Positions 1-6,275 of a stretch of 10,818 nt of DNA are shown here, piece by piece. The notes under the pieces are model-generated. The model was not told the DNA's origin and made no database searches. It was given only the letters and a program-made list of their open reading frames with translations. Source of the stretch: WJLY01 sp964399265 (lineage in GTDB: Bacteria > Joyebacterota > Joyebacteria > Joyebacterales > Joyebacteraceae); the NCBI GenBank assembly GCA_964399265.1, contig CAYNQF010000081.1, forward strand, positions 1-10,818, written 5' to 3'. Every line of letters starts with the position of its first letter. Within the stretch, counting starts at the first letter, position 1. Both the position numbers and the translations under genes were made by a program.

Positions 1-1
1 G

Positions 2-1621
2 CCCGACGTGGCCATCGGGCTCTTGAGGGAACTGGGAGAGCGCGAACCCGGGGCATGCGCCGTCTTCGGCGACGACGGAGAGAAGTTCGGCGTGTGGCCG
101 GGGACGTACGAGCACGTCTACGGAGACGGCTGGCTCCGGAGATTCCTCCAGGCCCTGCGCGACAACTCGGACTGGCTCAAGACGCGGACCTTCTCCGAGG
201 TCGTGGATGCGCAGAAGCCCCGGGGACGCGCGTATCTGCCCGCGTCGTCGTATCCCGAGATGATGGAGTGGGTCCTGCCGACCCCGGCCAGGCGTACGTA
301 CGAGGGGATGCTGGCGGAACTGAAGGCGGAGGGGCGGTTCGAGGAGTGGGGTCCGTTCCTCTCCGGAGGCATTTGGAGGGGCTTCATCTCCAAGTACGAG
401 GAGTCGAACCTCATGGTTCGGAAGATGGTCCGCGTCAGCGAGAAGGTGAAGCGGGCCAGGCGCCTGGTAGAGGAACTCCGCGAGTCGGACGAGCTGAACC
501 ACGTCGCGCGGGAAGCTGGGAGCGGCAGGGACCCGGCCCTGGACCCGGATGCCGCTGACCTGGCCGAGAAGGAGCTGTGGCGGGGGCAATGCAACTGCGC
601 CTACTGGCACGGCGTGTTCGGTGGACTCTATCTGCCGCACCTGAGGTCGGCGGTCTTCGAGCACTTGATCAGGGCCGAGAATCACGTTGACGCGGCACGC
701 GGAACGCGTTGGAGCCTCATCGAGGTTCTCGACCACGACCTCGACGGGAGAGACGAGGTCGTGCTGGATTCCGACTGGGTCAACGTCTACGTGGCGCCGG
801 CGCGCGGCGGCATGCTGCTCGAGATCGACCTCCGCAGACCTTGCTGGAATCTCCTCGGGACCATGTCCCGGTATGTCGAGGCGTACCACAAACAGGGACT
901 CCCGATGGGCGAGACCCAGAAGCCGTCGGACGCCATCGCGAGCATCCATGACGCCATGGCTCCGCGGGAGGAAGGGCTCGAGCGTTTCGCGGTCGCCGAC
1001 TCGCTGCCGCGGAGGGCGTCGATCGACAGGTTCCTGCCGGTCGACTGCACGCGGGAGCAGCTTGAGTCGGGCGTGGCGGAAGACCTCTCCGACTTCTGTG
1101 CCGCAGGGTTCGACTTCGAGCCGAGCAGACAAGAGGGCGGCATCGGAGTGGAGATGCGCTCGCGGGGAACGGTGAGAGGCACTCCCGTGTCGCTCCACAA
1201 GAAGGTCTGCGTCGAGCCCGACGGCATCCTGAGCGTCTGCCATCGCGTGAGCGCCGAGAGCGAGCTCGAGGCAGCCTTCTCAACGGAGTGGAACCTGGCC
1301 TTCCTGACCGGCGCCATGGAGTACTCGCGAATCGAGATGGAGGACGGAGGCACGGCTCCCGCCGGCGCGCGCAGGACCCTGGAGGACGTGCGGGAACTGC
1401 GGTTCCTCGACAGGCTTCGCGGCTCCAGGCTCATCTTCCGCTTCGAGCCGGCGTGCGAGGTGTGGGTCTACCCGCTGGAGACGGCCTCGCAATCCGAGGG
1501 CGGGCTCGAACGCGTGTTCCAGGGAACGACGATGGTTGTGGTGTGGGACGCGAGTGCCCATGCCGGCGGTGAACACCGGTTCTCGATCGAAATGCGCGAG
1601 CAGCCGGCCGAGGGGGTGTAG
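2..1621 (+). CDS. GH57-family alpha-glucan enzyme (4-alpha-glucanotransferase/alpha-amylase type), 5' partial
   Basis: This is the C-terminal part of a glycoside hydrolase family 57 protein that cuts or transfers alpha-1,4-glucan chains, probably in the cytoplasm. Numbering from the GTG at position 8, the end of the catalytic domain is visible as DDGEKFG (residues 22-28) followed by WPGT. One Asp of this pair should be the catalytic acid, known as Asp214 in the Thermococcus litoralis 4-alpha-glucanotransferase. Next come SYPEMMEWVLP (81-91), a helical DUF1925-like stretch (about 130-160) and the family signature GQCNCAYWHGVFGGLYLPHLR (from 193). A beta-rich DUF1926-like domain starts near LDHDLDG (241) and runs to the end. 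The nucleophile Glu and the N-terminal half lie upstream. The frame is open through the window edge, so the GTG at 8 is not a real start. About 190 residues are missing by comparison with T. litoralis, giving a total near 730, somewhat longer than that 659-residue enzyme. Whether it hydrolyses or transfers glucan cannot be decided here. It ends 2 bases before EIIC. Confidence 0.9.
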   Translation, partial: PDVAIGLLRELGEREPGACAVFGDDGEKFGVWPGTYEHVYGDGWLRRFLQALRDNSDWLKTRTFSEVVDAQKPRGRAYLPASSYPEMMEWVLPTPARRTYEGMLAELKAEGRFEEWGPFLSGGIWRGFISKYEESNLMVRKMVRVSEKVKRARRLVEELRESDELNHVAREAGSGRDPALDPDAADLAEKELWRGQCNCAYWHGVFGGLYLPHLRSAVFEHLIRAENHVDAARGTRWSLIEVLDHDLDGRDEVVLDSDWVNVYVAPARGGMLLEIDLRRPCWNLLGTMSRYVEAYHKQGLPMGETQKPSDAIASIHDAMAPREEGLERFAVADSLPRRASIDRFLPVDCTREQLESGVAEDLSDFCAAGFDFEPSRQEGGIGVEMRSRGTVRGTPVSLHKKVCVEPDGILSVCHRVSAESELEAAFSTEWNLAFLTGAMEYSRIEMEDGGTAPAGARRTLEDVRELRFLDRLRGSRLIFRFEPACEVWVYPLETASQSEGGLERVFQGTTMVVVWDASAHAGGEHRFSIEMREQPAEGV

Positions 1622-1623
1622 GG

Positions 1624-2304
1624 TTGTCCGAGCCTGTGACGATCGCGGTTCTGGCGGGCCTGGCAGGTGTGCTCGCGCTCGATGCGACCGCGGCGCTGCA
1701 GGCGATGGTGTCGCAGCCTATGGTTGCCGGAGCGCTGGCCGGGGTGCTGACGGGGCAGCCGCTCCTGGGTCTCACCACGGGCGGCATTCTGCAGCTCGCA
1801 TGGCTGGGCGCGCTTCCCGTAGGGGCAGCGGGTTTCCCTGACGCTCCGGTGGGCGCGGTCGCGGGCGTGGGAGCGGCCTCGATGCTCGCGGCCACCGGGC
1901 ACGACATCGGGTGGTGCGTCGGGCTTGGCGTAGGTTGGGGCATCGTCGTCGGAGCGATCGGCCACTCGGTCGTCGTCGCGGTGAGGCGGTTCAACGTGCT
2001 GCTGTACGAAAGGACGGCCGCCGGGACGGAGAGGGCCGACGGGGGCGTGGTGGCGCGGGCCGTTGGGCTGGCACTGCTCGTCCGCTTCGCAGTCGCGGCA
2101 GCGCTCGCGGCCGCGGCGCTCGCCGTCGCATGGCCGGTGGCAAGGTTGGCGGCGCTGCCCGCGGTCGGGAACTCGTTCCCGGGCTTCGTGTGGGCGGCCC
2201 CGATGGCGGCGGCGGTGCTGGCCCGGAGGTCAAGAGGCAACACCGAGCTGGCGCTTCTGGCCGCCGGCTTCGCTGCCGGCCTCGTCGTGGTGGCGCTTAC
2301 TTAG
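1624..2304 (+). CDS. PTS mannose/sorbose-family transporter subunit EIIC
   Basis: This is the membrane channel subunit of a mannose-type phosphotransferase permease, which with EIID moves a sugar across the inner membrane while EIIB phosphorylates it. The 226-residue protein is almost entirely hydrophobic, with likely membrane segments near residues 5-25, 33-65, 75-120, 145-172 and 185-226. The family's conserved region is visible: ALAGVLTGQPLLGLTTGGIL (37-56), then QLAWLGALPVG and a Pro-Asp pair (72-73), resembling the GxxQLxxxG region of ManY. It begins with TTG, preceded by GAGGGGG at 1610-1616 with 7 bases of spacing; the next in-frame start, GTG at 1636, is too far from that site. It is about 40 residues shorter than E. 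coli ManY. The adjacent EIID gene supports the assignment. Substrate cannot be read from sequence; mannose, glucose and amino sugars are typical for the family. Confidence 0.87.
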   Translation: MSEPVTIAVLAGLAGVLALDATAALQAMVSQPMVAGALAGVLTGQPLLGLTTGGILQLAWLGALPVGAAGFPDAPVGAVAGVGAASMLAATGHDIGWCVGLGVGWGIVVGAIGHSVVVAVRRFNVLLYERTAAGTERADGGVVARAVGLALLVRFAVAAALAAAALAVAWPVARLAALPAVGNSFPGFVWAAPMAAAVLARRSRGNTELALLAAGFAAGLVVVALT

Positions 2305-2322
2305 AGGCGCGGCGGTGGTCGC

Positions 2323-2333
2323 AGGAGGAGGAG
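2323..2333 (+). promoter_or_regulatory. Strong ribosome binding site fixing the EIID start
   Basis: AGGAGGAGGAG is close to a perfect Shine-Dalgarno sequence and sits 3 to 5 bases before TTG at 2337, depending on register. The EIID reading frame stays open far upstream across the end of EIIC, but no other in-frame start codon exists between the EIIC stop and 2337. This site therefore decides the EIID start. Confidence 0.8.
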
Positions 2334-2336
2334 CAC

Positions 2337-3098
2337 TTGGCGGAGCCTGCCGGAGAACGCGCGACCGCACGCTCGGTGCTGACGCGCCGGGAGCGGGTTT
2401 CCATCTTCTGGCGTAGCCTGCTGCTGCAGTCGGTCTGGAACCCGCGCAGCATGCAGAGCATAGGCTTTTGCTTCGCCATGCTGCCGGTCATGCGCAGGGC
2501 GACGCGCTCGAAGGAGGAAGCCGCCGCGTTCCTGCAGAGGCATCTCGGGTTCTTCAACACGAACCCGGCGCTGTCGACCTACGCCATCTCCGCGGCGGCG
2601 GCAGCAGAGGTGTCAGGCGACCCAAGCGGAGCCGCGGACGTCAAGAAGGTCCTCATGGGGCCGTTGGGGATGGCAGGAGACTCGCTCTTCTGGGGCGCGG
2701 TCAGACCTCTTGCGGCGCTGTCGGCCGTCGCGGCGTTCATGCTCGGAGCCCGTTGGGCGCCGCTTCTGCTTCTCGTGGTCTACGACGTGTGGCACTTCTC
2801 ATTCCGCGCGAGGGGCGTTACGGCCGGTAGCGAGAGGGGTCACAGGGGCGCCATGGAGGTCCTCGGACCTCGGTTCAGGGGGCTCGTGACGGCGCTGCGC
2901 GCACTCGGTTGCTTTGCCGGAGGCTTCGTCGCGGCGCTGGCGCTCCGCTCGGGGGCGCTTCCGGGGCCTCAGATGGTCGTTGTGGCAGCGGCGTTCTTCG
3001 TGCTCACGCTCGTGGCGCTCAGGGTGAAGGTGCCGGTGACTGCGATAGGACTGGCCGGCGTTCTCGGCGGTGTCGCCATCATGTTGACACGTGTCTGA
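2337..3098 (+). CDS. PTS mannose/sorbose-family transporter subunit EIID
   Basis: This is the partner of EIIC in the mannose-type PTS permease, and both are needed for sugar translocation. The 253-residue product has the family landmarks in order: QSVWNPRSMQSIGFCFAMLP (31-50), matching the N-terminal signature of ManZ; RHLGFFNTNP (68-77), matching the HxxFFNTxP motif; and LMGPLGMAGDSLFWG (106-120), matching the MGPLAGxGDS motif. Hydrophobic segments follow at about 124-150, 186-204 and 211-250. The length is slightly below the roughly 280 residues of E. coli ManZ. The TTG start is chosen for its strong ribosome binding site; a longer reading overlapping EIIC would add residues unlike the family. 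The gene lies 32 bases after EIIC and 11 bases before HPr, in the usual C-D-HPr-EI order. Confidence 0.9.
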   Translation: MAEPAGERATARSVLTRRERVSIFWRSLLLQSVWNPRSMQSIGFCFAMLPVMRRATRSKEEAAAFLQRHLGFFNTNPALSTYAISAAAAAEVSGDPSGAADVKKVLMGPLGMAGDSLFWGAVRPLAALSAVAAFMLGARWAPLLLLVVYDVWHFSFRARGVTAGSERGHRGAMEVLGPRFRGLVTALRALGCFAGGFVAALALRSGALPGPQMVVVAAAFFVLTLVALRVKVPVTAIGLAGVLGGVAIMLTRV

Positions 3099-3109
3099 CG
3101 GAGGCGCGA

Positions 3110-3376
3110 TTGCTCGAACAGACTGCGGTCCTTGCGAACAAACACGGGCTTCACGCTCGTCCTGCGGCCGAGTTTGTCAAGCTCGCCGGCAGGTTCGATT
3201 GCGACGTCAAGCTCACGAAGGACGACCTCACGGTCGACGGCAAGAGCATCATGGGTGTGATGATGTTGGCCGCGGAGAGAGGCAGCCGTCTCCTGATCGT
3301 TACCTCGGGTGACGACGAGGCCGAGGCGATGATCCAGCTCAGGGCTTTCCTGGAGACCGATCTGGGGGAGGTGTGA
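3110..3376 (+). CDS. ptsH: Phosphocarrier protein HPr
   Basis: HPr is the small soluble carrier that accepts phosphate from Enzyme I and passes it to EIIA. The product is 88 residues, normal for HPr. With TTG at 3110 as residue 1, the active-site histidine in NKHGLHARPA falls exactly at His15, and the regulatory serine in GKSIMGVMML falls exactly at Ser46. Those are the standard family numbers, which strongly supports this start. GGAG at 3100-3103 lies 6 bases upstream. An intact Ser46 suggests control by an HPr kinase/phosphorylase, which is not in this window. The gene overlaps the Enzyme I gene by 4 bases if that gene starts at 3373, so the two are probably translationally coupled. A purely regulatory HPr role remains possible because EIIA and EIIB are not seen here. 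Confidence 0.94.
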   Translation: MLEQTAVLANKHGLHARPAAEFVKLAGRFDCDVKLTKDDLTVDGKSIMGVMMLAAERGSRLLIVTSGDDEAEAMIQLRAFLETDLGEV

Positions 3377-5166
3377 CCCGCTTGGTGGATCTGTCGAAGA
3401 TAGGAAGGACGAAGTACGTCGAGGGGATACCCGCGTCGCCGGGGATCGTCATAGGGAAGGCCTTCATCCTCGATACCGAGAGGCCGCACGTTTCCGAAGA
3501 GACCATCCCTGAGGAGCGCGTCGAACCGGAGGTGGAGGCTTTTCGCAACGCCATCGGCGAGGTCCGCTCGGAGCTGCAGAAGCTGAGGGGAACGCTGCGG
3601 GACGAGCTGGGCGAGGCTCAAGCCAGGATCTTCGACGCTCACCTCATGATCCTCGACGATTCGATGGTCGTCGACGGGACGATCGGGCGCGTGCGCGACC
3701 AGCGAGTGAGCGCCGCCCTCGCCCTGACGGAGACCATCGGGAGCGTGACCGCGGCCATGGGGAGGACCGACGACGAGTATCTGCGCGAGCGGATATTTGA
3801 CATCAAGGACATAGAGCGCAGGCTTCTCATACATCTCCTCGGGAGAAAGGCGACATCGCTCACGCAGCTTCGCGGCGACGTGATCGTGGTCGCACACCAG
3901 CTGGCTCCCACACACACCGCCTCGATGAACAAGGAACGCGTAGTCGGGTTCGCGACGGAGGCGGGAGGCCGCACCTCACACGCGGCCATCATGGCCAGGT
4001 CGCTCGAGATTCCCGCGGTCGTAGGCCTTGGGCACATAGCCGAGGTCATCGACCAGGGGCAGTCGATCATCGTGGACGGGACGCTTGGTCTGGTGGCCTA
4101 CGACTACGACGATGCAGTCCTCGAGTACTTCCAGGGGCGTCAGAACCAGTATGAGGAGTTCGAGCGAAGTCTGCTCAAGCTGAAGGACTATCCCGCGGTG
4201 ACGCGGGACGGTCGCCGGTTCGAACTCGGCGCGAACATCGAGATCCCGGAGGAGGTCGATTCGGCGCGGTCTTACGGCGCGGAGGGTATAGGGCTCTTTC
4301 GCACGGAGTACATGTTCATCGCCCGCGACGAGGAGCCGTCGGAGGATGAGCAGTACGAGGCGTACAGGCACGTCGTTCAGACGATGGCGCCGGCGCCCGT
4401 CGTAGTGCGCACGCTCGACATCGGGGGAGACAAGTTCGGACCCTTCGGTGCCACGCTCAGGGAGGAGAACCCGTTCCTGGGGTGGCGAGGGATCAGGTTC
4501 AGCCTCGCGAGGCCCGACCTCTTCATGAGACAGCTGAGGGCCATCCTCCGCGCGAGCGCGCACGGAACCGTCCGTGTCATGTTCCCGATGATCTCGTCGC
4601 TCCACGAGATACGCGACGCGAAGCAGGTGTTCGAGGCGTCGAGGCAGGAACTCAAGCGGCGGGGTCAGGCCTTCGACGAGAACGTCGAGGTGGGCGTGAT
4701 GATAGAGACGCCCGCGGCGGCCATCATGGCCGATCTGATAGCCCAGGAGGTCGACTTCATGAGCATAGGCTCGAACGACCTCGTGCAGTACACGTTGGCG
4801 GTCGACCGGGGCAACGACAGGGTGGCCTACCTGTACGACGAGTACCATCCGGCCGTTCTGAGGCTGCTCGACCAGACCGTCAGGGCGGCGAAGAAACAGA
4901 AGAAGTGGGTGGGGTTGTGCGGCGAGATGGCCGGCAACCCGCTCTCGGTCCTGCTTCTCATCGGGCTGGGTCTGAACGAACTCTCGGCGAGCCCGTTCAT
5001 TCTCCCCGAGGTGAAGAGCATCGTGCGGGCGACGAGCTACAGCTCCGCCCGAAAGACGCTGCAGAAGGCCATGAACATGGCGACCGGATCTGAGGTGCGA
5101 AGGTACCTCGAGAGCATCCTGCGGAAGAAGTACCCTGAGATCAGTGCAACGGAGCTGATATCATGA
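3373..5166 (+). CDS. ptsI: PTS Enzyme I, phosphoenolpyruvate-protein phosphotransferase
   Basis: Enzyme I takes phosphate from phosphoenolpyruvate onto a histidine and transfers it to HPr, the first step of the PTS, in the cytoplasm. The product has up to 597 residues, slightly above the usual 570-580. Landmarks in order: GIPASPGIVIGKAF (18-31); the phosphorylated histidine in GGRTSHAAIMARS, His203; the PEP-binding region with GIGLFRTEYMF (305-315) and RTLDIGGDK (346-354); GVMIETPAAA (441-450); SIGSNDLVQYTLAVDR (464-479); and LCGEMAGNP with active-site Cys516. All expected catalytic residues are present. The start is uncertain. GTG at 3373 overlaps the HPr stop, but the GGAGG at 3367-3371 is only 1 base from it. 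TTG at 3382 (10-base spacing) or GTG at 3385 would fit that site better and would shorten the N-terminal extension. The gene overlaps the downstream isomerase by 4 bases. Confidence 0.96.
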   Translation: MTRLVDLSKIGRTKYVEGIPASPGIVIGKAFILDTERPHVSEETIPEERVEPEVEAFRNAIGEVRSELQKLRGTLRDELGEAQARIFDAHLMILDDSMVVDGTIGRVRDQRVSAALALTETIGSVTAAMGRTDDEYLRERIFDIKDIERRLLIHLLGRKATSLTQLRGDVIVVAHQLAPTHTASMNKERVVGFATEAGGRTSHAAIMARSLEIPAVVGLGHIAEVIDQGQSIIVDGTLGLVAYDYDDAVLEYFQGRQNQYEEFERSLLKLKDYPAVTRDGRRFELGANIEIPEEVDSARSYGAEGIGLFRTEYMFIARDEEPSEDEQYEAYRHVVQTMAPAPVVVRTLDIGGDKFGPFGATLREENPFLGWRGIRFSLARPDLFMRQLRAILRASAHGTVRVMFPMISSLHEIRDAKQVFEASRQELKRRGQAFDENVEVGVMIETPAAAIMADLIAQEVDFMSIGSNDLVQYTLAVDRGNDRVAYLYDEYHPAVLRLLDQTVRAAKKQKKWVGLCGEMAGNPLSVLLLIGLGLNELSASPFILPEVKSIVRATSYSSARKTLQKAMNMATGSEVRRYLESILRKKYPEISATELIS

Positions 5167-6233
5167 GCATCCTGAACGACGCCGCCGCGATGCGGCAGAA
5201 GGACCCGGGCGGCATGATGAGCCACCTGGAGAGTTTCCCGGCGTACCTGCGCGAGGCGCAGGAGATAGGTCGGGGGGCGGACGTCACGGTGTCGGCGCAA
5301 GGCGTGACGTCGATCCTCGTGCTGGGAATGGGCGGTTCGGCGATCGGCGGAGAACTTGTCTCCGGATTCCTGTTCGGAAATCTGCGCGTTCCGATGGGTG
5401 TTCTTCGCGGGTACGACCTGCCGGCCTACGTCGGTCCGGAGACGCTTGTGTTCGTGTCGAGCTACTCGGGCAACACGGAGGAGACGCTGTCCGGCTACGC
5501 GCACGCGCGCGAGCGCGGCGCCCGCATCATCTGTTCGACGACGGGCGGTGAGGTGGGCAGGCTGGCGGCAGAGCACGGGCACGACACCGTGGTGGTGCCT
5601 GCCGGGCTACCGCCCAGGGCCGCACTCCCGTACAGCCTCGTCCCCATGCTGGTCGTGCTCTCGAGGCTTGGGTTGATCGAGGACCCGTCCCCGGAGATAG
5701 CCGACGCCGCGGCGGTGGCGCAGAGACGCGTGGCCGAACTCGGCCCCGATGTTCCGGAAGACGGGAACGCGGCGAAATCGATCGCGCGTTGGTTCCACGG
5801 ACACGTTCCCGTGGTCTACGGCACGGCACCCATGACGGCGGTCGTCGCCAACCGCTGGGCCGGGCAGCTGTCGGAGAACTCCAAGACGATCGGGCACAGG
5901 AACGAGCTGCCGGAGATGAACCATAACGAGATCGTGGGGTGGAGCGGTCCGTGCACGCTGGCCGGTGAGGCCAGGGCGGTCTTCCTGAGGGACAGCGACG
6001 ACCACTCCAGGGTCGCGAGGAGAATAGAGTTCACGATGGGAGAGGTGGATGCCTCCGGAGCGCAGGCGCGCGAGGTGGTGAGCGAGGGGTCAACCCGGCT
6101 GGGGCGCATGATCTCTCTCGTGTCGGTGGGCGACTTCGTGAGCTTCTACCTGGCCATGCTGGACGGCGTCGACCCGACGCCGGTGGCCACGATCGACAGA
6201 CTGAAGAAGATGCTCAAGGAGTTCCACGGATAG
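5163..6233 (+). CDS. Bifunctional phosphoglucose/phosphomannose isomerase (SIS-domain family)
   Basis: The likely reaction is interconversion of glucose-6-phosphate or mannose-6-phosphate with fructose-6-phosphate. The 356-residue protein has two SIS-type sugar-isomerase halves and the architecture of the Pyrobaculum-type PGI/PMI family rather than classical Pgi or metal-dependent ManA. Visible signatures: GMGGSAIGG (55-63), SSYSGNTEE for sugar-phosphate binding (99-107), PPRAALPYSL (150-159), and the C-terminal block SENSKTIGHRNELPEMNHNE (237-256) leading into IVGW. The last block contains the family's candidate catalytic Glu and His. The ATG start overlaps the Enzyme I stop as ATGA, with GGAG at 5151-5154 placed 8 bases upstream. 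The overlap suggests its level is tied to the PTS, which fits isomerising incoming sugar 6-phosphates. Dual specificity is inferred from family membership. A glucose-only or mannose-only isomerase is possible. Confidence 0.9.
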   Translation: MSILNDAAAMRQKDPGGMMSHLESFPAYLREAQEIGRGADVTVSAQGVTSILVLGMGGSAIGGELVSGFLFGNLRVPMGVLRGYDLPAYVGPETLVFVSSYSGNTEETLSGYAHARERGARIICSTTGGEVGRLAAEHGHDTVVVPAGLPPRAALPYSLVPMLVVLSRLGLIEDPSPEIADAAAVAQRRVAELGPDVPEDGNAAKSIARWFHGHVPVVYGTAPMTAVVANRWAGQLSENSKTIGHRNELPEMNHNEIVGWSGPCTLAGEARAVFLRDSDDHSRVARRIEFTMGEVDASGAQAREVVSEGSTRLGRMISLVSVGDFVSFYLAMLDGVDPTPVATIDRLKKMLKEFHG

Positions 6234-6235
6234 TC

Positions 6236-6271
6236 GGGGTCGGCGCGGTCGCGCGGCCCCATCACTGGGGG
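6236..6271 (+). other. Possible alternative RNA pairing before the nucleotidyltransferase gene
   Basis: In the 42-base gap, CCCC at 6257-6260 can pair with GGGG at 6236-6239, around an inner CGCG/CGCG stem (6244-6247 with 6252-6255, GTCG loop). It can instead pair with GGGG at 6267-6270, which is part of the ribosome binding site GGGGGA (6267-6272) for ATG 6276. The two pairings exclude each other, so the second could mask translation and the first could expose it. In DNA this GC-rich such pairings arise by chance, so a regulatory role is only a suggestion. Confidence 0.2.
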
Positions 6272-6275
6272 ACCG

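Noticed and set aside
8..10. GTG as the start of the GH57 gene
   Set aside because: The frame is open to the window edge and the visible protein begins just before the catalytic Asp motif, so the N-terminal half must lie upstream.
1431..2243. A 270-codon - strand frame opposite the GH57 end and EIIC
   Set aside because: Its translation is a low-complexity Ala/Pro/Thr/Ser mixture, the usual antisense image of a GC-rich hydrophobic gene. The + strand EIIC has clear family features.
1911..2336. Upstream extension of EIID overlapping EIIC out of frame
   Set aside because: The added residues are Arg/Gly-rich and unlike EIID. The strong ribosome binding site at 2323-2333 and the ManZ-like N-terminus support TTG 2337.
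2909..3109. Upstream extension of HPr overlapping EIID
   Set aside because: HPr is a single 85-90 residue domain, and TTG 3110 puts the active residues at His15 and Ser46. The extension is an out-of-frame reading of EIID.
3976..4848. A 290-codon - strand frame inside ptsI
   Set aside because: Enzyme I motifs are intact on the + strand across the whole region, and the antisense product matches nothing I recognise.
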